A DNA stretch of 64,000 nt from Hyphomicrobiales bacterium (GCA_900467185.1 UBPA01000009.1:84825-148824), one strand, 5' to 3'. Counted from the first letter of the stretch, positions 43,034-51,976 are shown. Notes: generated from the letters alone by a model not told the origin. Program-made: numbers and translations.

Positions 43034-44167
43034 ATGCCGTCCCTCGACATCAGCGATCTCAAAGCTCTGGCCAAGCGCCGCGTGCCGAAGATGTTCTTCG
43101 ATTACGCCGATAGCGGCGCCTGGACGGAGGGCACCTATCGCGCCAACGAGGCGGATTATCACAAGATCAAGCTGCGCCAGCGGGTGCTGGTGGACATGAC
43201 CAACCGGTCGCTGGCGACCACCATGATCGGCCAGAAGGTCTCGATGCCCGTCGCCCTCTCCCCCACAGGGCTGACCGGCATGCAGCATGCCGATGGCGAA
43301 ATGCTGGCGGCGCAGGCGGCGGAAGAGTTCGGTGTGCCGTTCACGCTGTCCACCATGAGCATCTGCTCGATAGAGGACGTCGCCTCCGTCACGACCAGGC
43401 CGTTCTGGTTCCAGCTCTATGTGATGAAGGACCGCGATTTCGTCCGCAACCTGATCGAGCGCGCCAAGGCCGCGAAATGCTCGGCGCTGGTGCTGACGCT
43501 CGATCTGCAGATCCTCGGGCAGCGTCACAAGGACCTGCGCAACGGCCTCTCCGCGCCGCCAAAGTTTACGCCCAAGCACATCTGGCAGATGGCGACGCGG
43601 CCCGGCTGGTGCCTGAAGATGATGAAGACCCAGCGGCGCGGCTTCGGCAACATCGTCGGCCATGCCAAGAACGTCTCGGATCTCTCCTCCCTGTCCGCCT
43701 GGACCGCCGAGCAGTTCGACCCGAAACTCTCCTGGGACGACGTCGCCTGGATCAAGGACCTCTGGGGCGGCCCGCTGATCCTGAAAGGCATTCTCGATCC
43801 CGAGGATGCCCGCATGGCGGCGAGAACCGGCGCGGATGCGATCATCGTCTCCAACCATGGCGGACGCCAGCTGGATGGTGCGGCCTCCTCGATCGCGATG
43901 CTACCCCGCATCGTCGATGCGGTCGGCAGCGACATCGAGATCCATATCGACGGCGGCATCCGCTCCGGCCAGGACATCCTGAAGGCTGTCGCGCTTGGCG
44001 CGCGCGGCACCTATATTGGCCGCCCGTTCCTCTATGGCCTCGGCGCAGGCGGCAAGCCCGGCGTGCGTCTCGCGCTCGACATTCTGCGCAAGGAGCTCGA
44101 CATCACCATGGCGCTGTGCGGCAAGCGCGATATCCTCGACGTCGACAGGAGCATCCTCGACATCTGA
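43034..44167 (+). CDS. FMN-dependent alpha-hydroxy-acid dehydrogenase (LldD-like)
   Basis: This 377-residue TIM-barrel flavoenzyme of the L-lactate dehydrogenase/glycolate oxidase family has 'FFDYADSGAWTEGTYRAN', 'FQLYVMKDRDFV', 'LILKGILDPEDA', the catalytic His in 'IVSNHGGRQLDGA', and 'IHIDGGIRSGQDILKAVALGARG' (FMN phosphate site). It most resembles cytochrome-linked LldD. GGAG lies 7 bases before the ATG. It converges on uraH only 12 bases away. In a ureide cluster a glycolate or 2-hydroxy acid role is possible, but lactate is the default. Confidence 0.9.
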   Translation: MPSLDISDLKALAKRRVPKMFFDYADSGAWTEGTYRANEADYHKIKLRQRVLVDMTNRSLATTMIGQKVSMPVALSPTGLTGMQHADGEMLAAQAAEEFGVPFTLSTMSICSIEDVASVTTRPFWFQLYVMKDRDFVRNLIERAKAAKCSALVLTLDLQILGQRHKDLRNGLSAPPKFTPKHIWQMATRPGWCLKMMKTQRRGFGNIVGHAKNVSDLSSLSAWTAEQFDPKLSWDDVAWIKDLWGGPLILKGILDPEDARMAARTGADAIIVSNHGGRQLDGAASSIAMLPRIVDAVGSDIEIHIDGGIRSGQDILKAVALGARGTYIGRPFLYGLGAGGKPGVRLALDILRKELDITMALCGKRDILDVDRSILDI

Positions 44168-44179
44168 CGCCGGTCGGCC

Positions 44180-44542
44180 TCAGCTGCCCCGGTAGGTGGA
44201 ATAGCTGTAGGGCGAGAGCAGCAGCGGTACGTGATAATGCGCCGCCGGGTCGGCGATGCCGAAGCGCAGGGGGATGATATCGAGGAAGGGCGGATCGGAA
44301 AGCGCCGTGCCGCTCGCCTTGAGATAATCGCCGGCATGAAAGACGAGCTCATAGGTCCCGCGCACGAGCGCATCGCCTTCCAGAAGCGGCGCATCGACCC
44401 GTCCATCGCTATTCGTCGCCACGATCTTCAGAAGCGTGCGCGCCTCTCCCTCGATGTGGAAAAGCGCGACCTGCAGGCCGGCCGCAGGCCGGCCGAGCGC
44501 GGCGTCGAGAACATGGGTTGTCAGGCGGCCGGTGGCGATCAT
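44180..44542 (-). CDS. uraH: 5-hydroxyisourate hydrolase (transthyretin-like)
   Basis: HIUase opens 5-hydroxyisourate to OHCU. The 120-residue protein has the N-terminal '[13 protein letters not shown]' (active-site His) and the diagnostic C-terminal '[11 protein letters not shown]' tetrapeptide YRGS. Residues '[10 protein letters not shown]' supply further active-site histidines. AGAGG precedes the ATG. It is the last gene of puuE-uraD-allA-uraH, 82 bases after allA. Confidence 0.96.
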   Translation of the reverse strand: MIATGRLTTHVLDAALGRPAAGLQVALFHIEGEARTLLKIVATNSDGRVDAPLLEGDALVRGTYELVFHAGDYLKASGTALSDPPFLDIIPLRFGIADPAAHYHVPLLLSPYSYSTYRGS

Positions 44543-44624
44543 GATGACCTCTTTCAGGAGACCCGATCGGCCGGATGCCGACGGGAGGGGTGGAACGCGT
44601 CTCGGAATGAACGAGCGGGAAAAC

Positions 44625-45131
44625 TCAAGACAGCGATGACGCTGCGATCGTGAACGGCGTCTCGAAGAAAACCTCCTCCAGATTGGGCTCTCGGCCCTCC
44701 CGATCGACCACGAGAAAGTCGCTGACGGCACCGACGGCGATGAGCGGATGGTGCCAGACGTTGCGGCCGTAATGCACGCCCTGACGACCCGAGCAGGCAA
44801 ACACCCGCGGACGGCCGGGCAGCCCATCCTCGTCGTCCGCGACGACGGCCAGCCACGACCGGTTGTCGAGCGGAACGAAGCTTTGCGACCCCCAGGGGTG
44901 CCGCTCCATCATGTCGATCGTATAGGGAAAGAGCCGCGGCTGCCCGCGAAAGATGCTGATGACGACGCGCGCATCCTCGCCGGCGGCGTCCGCTTTGCCG
45001 AGCGCATGAAACCGCTCCGTCGTGCCGCCATTGATCAGCCGCATCGTCGCAGGGTCGGCCTCGATGACGCTGCCGAACGGCGCGAAGGCCGCAGCCGTCA
45101 GGGGTTCGATCGGAAGGACCAGCCCGCTCAT
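44625..45131 (-). CDS. allA: Ureidoglycolate lyase
   Basis: AllA splits ureidoglycolate to glyoxylate and urea. The 168-residue cupin-like protein has '[12 protein letters not shown]', '[20 protein letters not shown]' (the HPxGSQxFxPL motif) and '[17 protein letters not shown]'. It is coupled to uraD by an ATGA overlap (45128-45131). Its substrate would come from allantoate via allantoicase, which is not encoded in this window. Confidence 0.94.
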   Translation of the reverse strand: MSGLVLPIEPLTAAAFAPFGSVIEADPATMRLINGGTTERFHALGKADAAGEDARVVISIFRGQPRLFPYTIDMMERHPWGSQSFVPLDNRSWLAVVADDEDGLPGRPRVFACSGRQGVHYGRNVWHHPLIAVGAVSDFLVVDREGREPNLEEVFFETPFTIAASSLS

Positions 45132-45646
45132 GCCGCCGATCCGGGAAGGAGAGCGTCCAGCCGCAGCCGGGCGATCGTCTCGACCTCGGCGGCGGCCGTT
45201 GCAAATTCCTCGTCCGGCGTGTTGTCGAGTCGCGCCTGGAATGCCGCGAGAATGTCGTCCTTCGTCTTGCCGCGCACGGCGATGATGAAGGGAAAGCCGA
45301 ACTTGTCGGTGTAGATCGCATTGCAGGTGGTGAAGAGCGCGTGCTCCTCCGGCGTCAGGCGATCGAGACCGGCCGAGGCCTGCTCCGCCTTGCTGTCGGC
45401 GGTCAGTCCGCCGGCAATCGCCAGACGGCCGGCCAGATCTGGATGCGCCCGCAGAACCTGCAGCCGCTTCTCAGTCGAAGCGGCGCGAAAGGCCTGCACC
45501 ATCGCCGCATGCACGGTCGCGGCCGTCGGCGGCCCGTCCGGCAGCCATTCGAGCGCCTCTTCGGCGACCCATGGCGAATGCTCGAAGATGCCCCCGAACT
45601 GGCCGATAAAGGCCTGTCCCTCGGCGCTGTCCCTGACGATATTCAT
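45128..45646 (-). CDS. uraD: OHCU decarboxylase
   Basis: UraD decarboxylates OHCU to S-allantoin. The 172-residue helical protein has the catalytic His in '[13 protein letters not shown]' and the conserved '[12 protein letters not shown]' substrate loop, with Glu in 'STEKRLQ'. The ATG at 45646 overlaps the puuE stop by ATGA, and its own stop overlaps allA, so three genes are translationally chained. Confidence 0.95.
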   Translation of the reverse strand: MNIVRDSAEGQAFIGQFGGIFEHSPWVAEEALEWLPDGPPTAATVHAAMVQAFRAASTEKRLQVLRAHPDLAGRLAIAGGLTADSKAEQASAGLDRLTPEEHALFTTCNAIYTDKFGFPFIIAVRGKTKDDILAAFQARLDNTPDEEFATAAAEVETIARLRLDALLPGSAA

Positions 45647-46569
45647 AGGCCGGCCTCCGGCTTGTGATGCGCATGCCAGTGATGGGCGATGTCGATCCGC
45701 TTGGCGATCCACACCTTGTCCTTGGACAGCACGTAATCGACGAACCGGGCCAGCGCCGCAGCACGGCCCGGCCGCCCGACGAGACGGCAATGAAGGCCGA
45801 TGTTCATCATCTTCGGGCTCCCCTCGGCACCCTCCTCGTAGAGCACGTCGAACGTGTCCTTGAGATAGGTGAAGAACTGGTCGCCGGAATTGAACCCCTG
45901 CGGCGTGGCGAACCGCATGTCGTTGGCGTCGAGCGTATAGGGAATGATGAGGTGCGGCGTCTCCGGCGTCCTGCCCGGCACCCAATAGGGCAGTTCGTCG
46001 GCATAGCTGTCGGAGGAATAGAGAAAGCCGCCCTCCTCGATGACCAGCTTCAGCGTGTTGTCGGAAGGCTTGCCCTGATAGAGCCCGAGCGGGTGCGAAC
46101 CGGTGAGTTCGGTATGCAGCCGCACCGCGTCGGCGATGTGGCGCCGCTCCTCCTCCTCGGTGAAGTCCTTGTATTCGAGCCAGCGATAGCCGTGGCTGGC
46201 GATCTCCCAACCGGCCTCCTTCATGGCGGCGACGGCATCCGGGTTGCGCGCCATCGCCAGCGTCACGCCATAGACCGTCACCGGCACGTTGCGGCTGGTG
46301 AAGAGGCGCCACAGCCGCCAGAAGCCGGCGCGCGAACCGTATTCGTAGATCGATTCCATGTTGAGATTGCGCTGTCCCGGCCAGGGCTGGGCACCGACGA
46401 TCTCCGACAGCAGCGATTCGGAGGCCTTCTCGCCATCCATGATCGTGCTCTCGCCGCCTTCTTCATAGTTGACGACGAACTGAACAGCGATCCGGGCTTC
46501 GCCGGGCCAGTGAACCTCCGGCAGGTGGCGGCCGTAGCCGACGAGATCGCGCGGTGTCGAAAAATCCAT
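45643..46569 (-). CDS. puuE: Allantoinase, PuuE type
   Basis: PuuE hydrolyses allantoin to allantoate and belongs to the polysaccharide-deacetylase fold, not the amidohydrolase fold. The 308-residue protein has 'FVVNYEEGGESTIMDGE', 'ASHGYRWLEYKDF' (metal-site His) and 'GLYQGKPSDNTLKL'. AGGGG lies about 5 bases before the ATG at 46569; a GTG two codons upstream is the alternative. It is the first gene of the operon puuE-uraD-allA-uraH. Confidence 0.95.
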   Translation of the reverse strand: MDFSTPRDLVGYGRHLPEVHWPGEARIAVQFVVNYEEGGESTIMDGEKASESLLSEIVGAQPWPGQRNLNMESIYEYGSRAGFWRLWRLFTSRNVPVTVYGVTLAMARNPDAVAAMKEAGWEIASHGYRWLEYKDFTEEEERRHIADAVRLHTELTGSHPLGLYQGKPSDNTLKLVIEEGGFLYSSDSYADELPYWVPGRTPETPHLIIPYTLDANDMRFATPQGFNSGDQFFTYLKDTFDVLYEEGAEGSPKMMNIGLHCRLVGRPGRAAALARFVDYVLSKDKVWIAKRIDIAHHWHAHHKPEAGL

Positions 46570-46722
46570 GGTCACCCCTCATGTGTCGCCCGAACGGTAG
46601 CATCCGAAGCGGGAAAGTCGAGGCATAAAGATCGATATCGACAGCCGAAATCGGCGGCGCCTCCACCGCTCCCGCGCCGGCCGGATGCGGCGTTCCGAGC
46701 GACGGATCGCTGGGGCCGGTCG

Positions 46723-47529
46723 TCAGGCGCTGGTCGTCAGCCGCCGCATGGCCTGCGCCATCTGCACTTCCCGTGCCGGTGTCGCCGCCGAGGCGGTGGG
46801 ATCGGAGGCCGCCGCGAAGCGCGCCGTCGGCTTGTGCGCCGAGATCTTGCCGAGGGGGTGCTGGGAATGCACGCGCAGCGGCGCCCCTGCCCCCGGCTCG
46901 ATGAACAGCGCAAGGCTTGCGACCTTCACCGGCTGCGCGAGCAGGGGCTCGAACTGCGTGCGCAGCGGCCCCTCCATCTTCGTGCGCATGGCGGCCGTCA
47001 TGGGGCCGGTCAGCATCATGTGGAACCGGAATTCCTCCATGACGAACGGGTCTCCCCAGCGGTGCAGGTTCGAGAACTGGGTCGCCGTCAGCTTGTCGGC
47101 ATCCAGCCGCTCGATATCCCGCTCGCTGAGGGGCGCGCGGAATTCGTCGAAGGCCTGGACGACCCGCGCCGCCAGATGCGTCATCGGCTCGCACGGGACG
47201 CGCGGGCTGAGCCCAAAGGCGCTGCCGAGCCAGGAAACCTCGAGATCCGGGATTTCGAACGGGGCGATATCGCCGGCAAATCGCATCATGGCTTTCAGAA
47301 GCGCCGATTCCGTCCGCTCCGCAGCGAGAGGAAACGGCGCCTTGATCGACCCGTGAAAGCCGTAGCGTCGCGGAACGGCCGTATAGAAGGCCATGTCCTG
47401 CGCGCTGCAGCCTGCGACCGACAGTTGTTCGCAGAGGTCACCGGAATAGACGTTTCGCCCCAGCCATTCGGCTGCGGTAACGGAGAGCGGATCATGGATC
47501 GGCGGCGTGAAGCAGATGGCGTAGCGCAT
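46723..47529 (-). CDS. DUF1045 protein, 2H phosphoesterase superfamily
   Basis: The 268-residue protein starts MRYAICFTPP and has both 2H motifs: 'HGSIKAPFPL' (HxSxxxP) and 'RFHMMLTGPM' (HxxLTGP). DUF1045 proteins often occur with phosphonate C-P lyase genes and may act on cyclic phosphodiesters, but no phn genes are seen here. The C-terminal 40 residues are Ala/Thr-rich and probably disordered. It lies 153 bases upstream of puuE on the same strand. Confidence 0.8.
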   Translation of the reverse strand: MRYAICFTPPIHDPLSVTAAEWLGRNVYSGDLCEQLSVAGCSAQDMAFYTAVPRRYGFHGSIKAPFPLAAERTESALLKAMMRFAGDIAPFEIPDLEVSWLGSAFGLSPRVPCEPMTHLAARVVQAFDEFRAPLSERDIERLDADKLTATQFSNLHRWGDPFVMEEFRFHMMLTGPMTAAMRTKMEGPLRTQFEPLLAQPVKVASLALFIEPGAGAPLRVHSQHPLGKISAHKPTARFAAASDPTASAATPAREVQMAQAMRRLTTSA

Positions 47530-47668
47530 GGCAAACCTCGATTTGCCCCCTGCGCTACGTGATTTGCATGACAGCCTGACGAAGACCGCGCCCCTCGGCA
47601 TCGAAAATTCGGAACCGGACCGCCTTTCACACGTTTTATTGCCATCAAGCCAGAAGAGGAGAAGGAAC

Positions 47669-48100
47669 GTGACCTATCACAACCCCAATCTGCACGGCGA
47701 CCGCCCAGACCTTCAGGGTGACGGCCAGAAGCTTCAGGATGCGAGCATCGTCGAGACCCAGGACCTCATCGCCAGCGACAAGGTCGAGGGAACGCGGGTC
47801 TACGGCGCGGACGGCAAGCGTATCGGGTCGATCGAGCGCCTGATCATCGGCAAACGCAGCGGACAGGTAGCCTACGCGGTGCTCGGTTTCGGTGGCTTTC
47901 TCGGCATCGGCGAGGACCACTATCCGATCCCGTGGACGAAGCTCAGCTACGACGAGGAGCTCGGCGGCTATCGCACGGAACTGACGCGCGAACAGGTCGA
48001 GAAGGCCCCGAAATACCGCAGCGACGACGAGTACGACTGGAATCGGGAAAACGGCCGTTTGGTCTATGACTATTACGGCGTGCCGCCCTACTGGATGTAA
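47669..48100 (+). CDS. PRC-barrel domain protein
   Basis: The 143-residue protein has a GTG start behind an exceptionally strong AGGAGAAGGA site. The PRC-barrel spans about residues 30-100 ('RVYGADGKRIGSIERLIIGKRSG', with the typical D/N-G-x-x-I/V-G turn; 'YAVLGFGGFLGIGEDHYPIPW'). The C-terminus is acidic and Tyr-rich ('YDYYGVPPYWM'). Such stand-alone cytoplasmic PRC proteins are often stress-induced, but their role is unknown. A strong terminator follows. Confidence 0.85.
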   Translation: MTYHNPNLHGDRPDLQGDGQKLQDASIVETQDLIASDKVEGTRVYGADGKRIGSIERLIIGKRSGQVAYAVLGFGGFLGIGEDHYPIPWTKLSYDEELGGYRTELTREQVEKAPKYRSDDEYDWNRENGRLVYDYYGVPPYWM

Positions 48101-48122
48101 AGCCAGCGGACGATGGACGAAG

Positions 48123-48153
48123 AGGGGCGCGCCGCGAGGCTGCGCCCCTTTTT
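48123..48153 (+). terminator. Terminator after the PRC-barrel gene
   Basis: AGGGGCGC (48123-48130) pairs with GCGCCCCT (48142-48149), followed by a run of five T ending at 48153. It lies 22 bases past the stop and abuts the convergent oxidoreductase. Confidence 0.88.
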
Positions 48154-49316
48154 CATAGGGCGAGATGGTTTTCGGTTCGGAACGATGGCGGCAACACGAT
48201 CGCCTCGCCGCCACTGCGGGTGTAATTGAAGATATCTTCCACCACCGCCTGCGCCAGGCGATGGGCAACGCCGAAGCTGATCTTGAAGCCGCCGGTCAGC
48301 AGATGCAGGCGCGGATGATCCGGATGCGGGCCGGCCATCGGGTCGCGCCCGATCGCCCGCGGACGCAGGCCCGCCCAGCGCTCGAGAACCGGCGCGCCCG
48401 CCAGCGACGGAACCAGCCTCTCGGCCTTGGCGAGCACATCATCGAGCCTGCGGTCGGTCGAAAACGGATCGGCATAGTCCACCTCGCTGGTGCTGCCGAT
48501 CGCCACGCCGCCCGCATCATGCGCGATGACGTAGACGCCGTCCGAGTAGAGGATCGGCAGGGTGGGGTCGAGATCGACCGCCAGCCGCGCGGCCTGCCCC
48601 TTCACGCCCGTGCCACTCGCAGGCCGCGCCGCTGCACCAGCCAAAGCCGCCAGGCCGTCGATCATGGGAAAACTGTCGATGCCCGCCGCCAGGACGACAT
48701 GACCCGCTTCGACGGTGGTTCCATCGGCGAGAACCACGCGCCCCTGCCGCGGATCGATCTCGCGCGCGGCGCATCCCTTGAGAATGGTCACACCGGGCAT
48801 TCCGGCGAGTGTGGCAGTCAGCAGATGCAGAAAGCCGCGCGGCGAGACGCGGGCCGCCAGCTGATCGAAAACGGCTCCGTGCGCGATGACATCGGACGAG
48901 AAAAGCCCATCCGGTGCGGCGTCCAGAACGCGCCAGGCAAAGCCGCCCTCTCCGCTCCGCCAGTTCACCGCCGCATCCGCCACCTGCCGGAGCGCAATAT
49001 CGCGCAGATGCGGTTTTGCCAGGGGAATGAGCCGGCCCGTTCGCCGGTATCCGGCGGAAAGCCCGGTTTCGGCCTCCATCCCACGGATCTCGCCCTCCAG
49101 CGATACCAGCGCGTCGAACTGGAACTGCTTCTTGTCGTTCCAGCGATCCGGCGTGTGCGGCATCAGCGCACCTAGCAGCCCGCCGCTCGCCCCGGCCCCG
49201 ATCGCCGCCCGCTCCGCAAGCACGACCTTGACCCCGGCACGCGCCGCGTGAAGCGCTGCCCAGAGGCCCATGATGCCACCGCCGATGACGACCAGATCCG
49301 TCTTCATATCCGCCAT
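48153..49316 (-). CDS. FAD-dependent oxidoreductase, DAO/MnmC1-like
   Basis: The 387-residue protein has an N-terminal dinucleotide fold 'LVVIGGGIMGLWAALHAARAG' (GxGxxG), then 'GAGASGGLLGALMPHTPDRW', a pattern like the GASGxxxGALYP segment of MnmC C-terminal oxidases. Its C-terminus is 'WAGLRPRAIGRDPMAGP', as in D-amino-acid/glycine oxidases. It lies divergent and 38 bases from an mnmD methyltransferase gene. Glycine oxidase (ThiO-like) is the main alternative. The start at 49316 has AAGGT upstream; a second ATG is three codons on. Confidence 0.85.
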   Translation of the reverse strand: MADMKTDLVVIGGGIMGLWAALHAARAGVKVVLAERAAIGAGASGGLLGALMPHTPDRWNDKKQFQFDALVSLEGEIRGMEAETGLSAGYRRTGRLIPLAKPHLRDIALRQVADAAVNWRSGEGGFAWRVLDAAPDGLFSSDVIAHGAVFDQLAARVSPRGFLHLLTATLAGMPGVTILKGCAAREIDPRQGRVVLADGTTVEAGHVVLAAGIDSFPMIDGLAALAGAAARPASGTGVKGQAARLAVDLDPTLPILYSDGVYVIAHDAGGVAIGSTSEVDYADPFSTDRRLDDVLAKAERLVPSLAGAPVLERWAGLRPRAIGRDPMAGPHPDHPRLHLLTGGFKISFGVAHRLAQAVVEDIFNYTRSGGEAIVLPPSFRTENHLAL

Positions 49317-49354
49317 CGATTGACCTTGCCCCAAGGGCTGATTATCGCTTGTCC

Positions 49355-50113
49355 ATGACCGAAAGCCGCCCGACCATCGCCGTGGAAAACCCGTCCTTAA
49401 ACCAGCAGACACTCGACTGGCACACCGGCGATATGCCGTATTCCGTTGAATTTGACGATCATTTTTATTGCCGCACCGACGGCCGGCAGGAATGCGGTCA
49501 CGTCTTTCTGAACGGCAACGGACTGCCGGAGCGCTGGCGCCACGCGCAGGCGTTTGCGATCGGCGAACTCGGCTTCGGCACCGGGCTCAATTTCTGCGAG
49601 ACATGGCGTCAGTGGAAGATAACAGAGAAACCGGCCGGCGCCCGCCTCGCCTTCACCTCGTTCGAGCGCTTCCCCATGCAGGCGGCAGACATCGGGCGCG
49701 CGCTTTCCGCCTGGCCCGAGATCGCACAGGAGCGCGACGCGCTGGTCGCCGCATGGCCGCAGACGCTGTCCGGCCATGTCCGTCTCGACCTGACGGGCGA
49801 CGTCACGCTCACCATCGTCTGCGGTCCGGCCATCGACGGGGTCGCCAGCCACGCCGGGCACTTCGATGCCTGGTACCTCGACGGCTTTGCCCCCTCGCGC
49901 AATCCCGCCATGTGGTCGCCGGAGCTCATGGCCGCGGTGCACGATCACACGCTGCCCGGCGGCACCTTCGCGACCTACGCCGCCGCCGGCTTCGTACGCC
50001 GCAATCTGCAAGCCGCGGGCTTCGCCGTGGAGCGCCGCAAGGGCTTTGCCGGCAAGCGGGAAATGCTGTGCGGCGCAAGGGCTGCAGCAGGTCCGCGCGA
50101 GCCGCAAAGCTGA
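49355..50113 (+). CDS. mnmD: tRNA 5-methylaminomethyl-2-thiouridine methyltransferase (MnmD/MnmC2)
   Basis: The 252-residue SAM-dependent methyltransferase corresponds to the N-terminal half of E. coli MnmC, which completes mnm5(s2)U at tRNA position 34. 'AIGELGFGTGLNFCETWRQW' is the SAM motif, 'LAFTSFERFPM' follows, and 'AWYLDGFAPSRNPAMWS' holds the catalytic DGFAP loop. The FAD-dependent partner domain is absent from this protein but a matching oxidase gene lies divergent next door. Confidence 0.9.
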   Translation: MTESRPTIAVENPSLNQQTLDWHTGDMPYSVEFDDHFYCRTDGRQECGHVFLNGNGLPERWRHAQAFAIGELGFGTGLNFCETWRQWKITEKPAGARLAFTSFERFPMQAADIGRALSAWPEIAQERDALVAAWPQTLSGHVRLDLTGDVTLTIVCGPAIDGVASHAGHFDAWYLDGFAPSRNPAMWSPELMAAVHDHTLPGGTFATYAAAGFVRRNLQAAGFAVERRKGFAGKREMLCGARAAAGPREPQS

Positions 50114-50345
50114 TCGTCTCTTCGCACTTGCGAAAAAGACAGCTTGACTTTCAGCCGGGAAACAACGACATGAGGGCCAGCGTCACCTTCCGGCCGCCGC
50201 GTGAGCGTGCCCAGCGGATTTTGTCAATCCGTCGCGAAGGCCAAGCGCACCCATGAGACCGTGCCACATTCGGCACCCGCAGCGCAGACAGCTTTTTCAA
50301 CCCACCAAGATCCCATTTCACGCGGGGTTCTTGAAACCAGATGAC

Positions 50346-50373
50346 CCGGAACCGCAAGAAAGCGGTGTTCCGG
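50346..50373 (+). promoter_or_regulatory. 5'-UTR hairpin upstream of the helicase start
   Basis: CCGGAACCGC (50346-50355) pairs with GCGG (50362-50365) and TTCCGG (50368-50373), with a 2-base bulge and AAGAAA loop. It is 33 bases upstream of the TTG start. It may be a regulatory structure in the helicase leader. Confidence 0.4.
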
Positions 50374-50406
50374 TCCCTGTCGTTTGGCGCCCCGAAAGGC
50401 ATACCT

Positions 50407-51954
50407 TTGACCAATTTTTCTTCCCTTGGCCTCTCCGAGCAGATGGTTGCGAACCTTACTCTTGAAGGTTTCACCGTGCCGACGCCGATCCAGGCCGAAG
50501 CCATTCCGCTCGTCATGGCAGGCCATGACCTCATCGGCCTCGCACAGACCGGCACCGGCAAGACCGCCGCATTCGGCCTGCCCATGATCGAGCGCATGCT
50601 GGCCGACGGCAAGCGCGCCGACCCGCGCAACGTCCGCGCCCTCATTCTCGCCCCGACCCGCGAACTGGTGAACCAGATCGCCGCCAACCTGAAGGTCTTC
50701 GTCAAGAAGAGCCCCCTGCGCATCGGCCTCGTCGTCGGCGGCGCCTCCATCAACAAGCAGACCCAGCAGCTGGAACGCGGCGTCGAAATCCTCGTCGCCA
50801 CGCCCGGCCGCCTGCTCGACCTTCTCAACCGCAAGGCCGTGACGCTGACGACCGCGCGCTACCTCGTGCTCGACGAAGCCGACCAGATGCTGGACCTCGG
50901 CTTCATCCACGACCTGCGCAAGATTTCCAAGCTCGTGCCGAAGAACCGCCAGACCCTGCTGTTCTCCGCCACGATGCCGAAGGCGATCGCCGACCTCGCC
51001 GGCGACTACCTGACGGACCCCAAGCGCGTCGAAGTCGCCACGGCCGGCAAGGCTGCCGACAAGATCGAGCAGTTCGTGCATTTCGTCACCGGCAAGGACG
51101 GCAAGGTCACGCTGCTGAAGCAGTCGCTGACCGCCAACCCGGACGGCCGCGCCATCGTCTTCTCGCGCACCAAGCATGGCGCCGAAAAGCTGATGAAGCA
51201 CCTGGAATCGGTCGGCTATTCCGCGGCCTCCATTCACGGCAACAAGAGCCAGGGCCAGCGCGAGCGCGCCCTCAAGGCCTTCCGTGACGGCGAGATCAAG
51301 GTTCTGGTCGCCACCGACGTCGCCGCCCGCGGCATCGATATTCCCGGCATCACCCATGTCTACAACTACGACCTGCCGGAAGTCGCCGAAGCCTATGTCC
51401 ACCGCATCGGCCGGACGGCCCGTGCCGGCCGTGACGGCATCGCCATCGCCTTCTGCGCACCGGACGAAGCCCGCCTGCTGCGCGACATCGAAAAGCTGAT
51501 GGGCATGACCATCACCGTGGCCAGCGGCGAAGCGCCGGCCAACATCTCCCGCGCACCGGCCGCCCGCAATGCGCGCGGCAATGGCGGCCGCGGCAGCAAC
51601 AATGAAGGCCGCAACGGCCAGGGCCGCGGCGACAACCGTGGTGGCCAGGGACGTGGCGAGAACCGCGGCGGCGAGAACAACCGCCCGGCCCGCGTGGCAC
51701 AGGCACCGAGCCCGTTTGCCGGCGACGATCTGCTGGCCGGCGACGACAGCGCACAGCGCCGCGAGCACCGCAAGGGCCAGGGCCCGGCCGCACAGGCGGC
51801 TCATCAGGCAGCCCTTGCCAAGCGCAACGGCAACCGCAACGGCCGTCCGGGCGGCGCACCCCGCACCTCCAGCCGCGGCCCGCGCCCGGCAGCCGGCAGC
51901 CCGGGCGCACAGGCCGCCCAGCGCCGCGAAGGCTCGCGCCGCGAAGAAGCATAA
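50407..51954 (+). CDS. rhlE: DEAD-box RNA helicase (RhlE-like)
   Basis: The 515-residue ATP-dependent RNA helicase carries the Q-motif ('GFTVPTPIQAEAIP'), motif I 'AQTGTGKTAAF', motif Ia 'PTRELVNQI', motif II 'LDEADQMLDLGF', motif III 'FSATMPK', motif V 'VATDVAARGIDIPG' and motif VI 'YVHRIGRTARAGR'. The C-terminus (about 385-515) is Gly/Arg/Asn-rich with RGG-like repeats, likely RNA-binding and disordered. I chose the TTG at 50407 (LTNFSSLGLSEQ) because GAAAGG lies upstream and homologues begin there; an ATG at 50341 adds 22 residues without a ribosome site. A terminator follows. Confidence 0.93.
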   Translation: MTNFSSLGLSEQMVANLTLEGFTVPTPIQAEAIPLVMAGHDLIGLAQTGTGKTAAFGLPMIERMLADGKRADPRNVRALILAPTRELVNQIAANLKVFVKKSPLRIGLVVGGASINKQTQQLERGVEILVATPGRLLDLLNRKAVTLTTARYLVLDEADQMLDLGFIHDLRKISKLVPKNRQTLLFSATMPKAIADLAGDYLTDPKRVEVATAGKAADKIEQFVHFVTGKDGKVTLLKQSLTANPDGRAIVFSRTKHGAEKLMKHLESVGYSAASIHGNKSQGQRERALKAFRDGEIKVLVATDVAARGIDIPGITHVYNYDLPEVAEAYVHRIGRTARAGRDGIAIAFCAPDEARLLRDIEKLMGMTITVASGEAPANISRAPAARNARGNGGRGSNNEGRNGQGRGDNRGGQGRGENRGGENNRPARVAQAPSPFAGDDLLAGDDSAQRREHRKGQGPAAQAAHQAALAKRNGNRNGRPGGAPRTSSRGPRPAAGSPGAQAAQRREGSRREEA

Positions 51955-51976
51955 ATCTCGCTCACGGGAGAGATCG

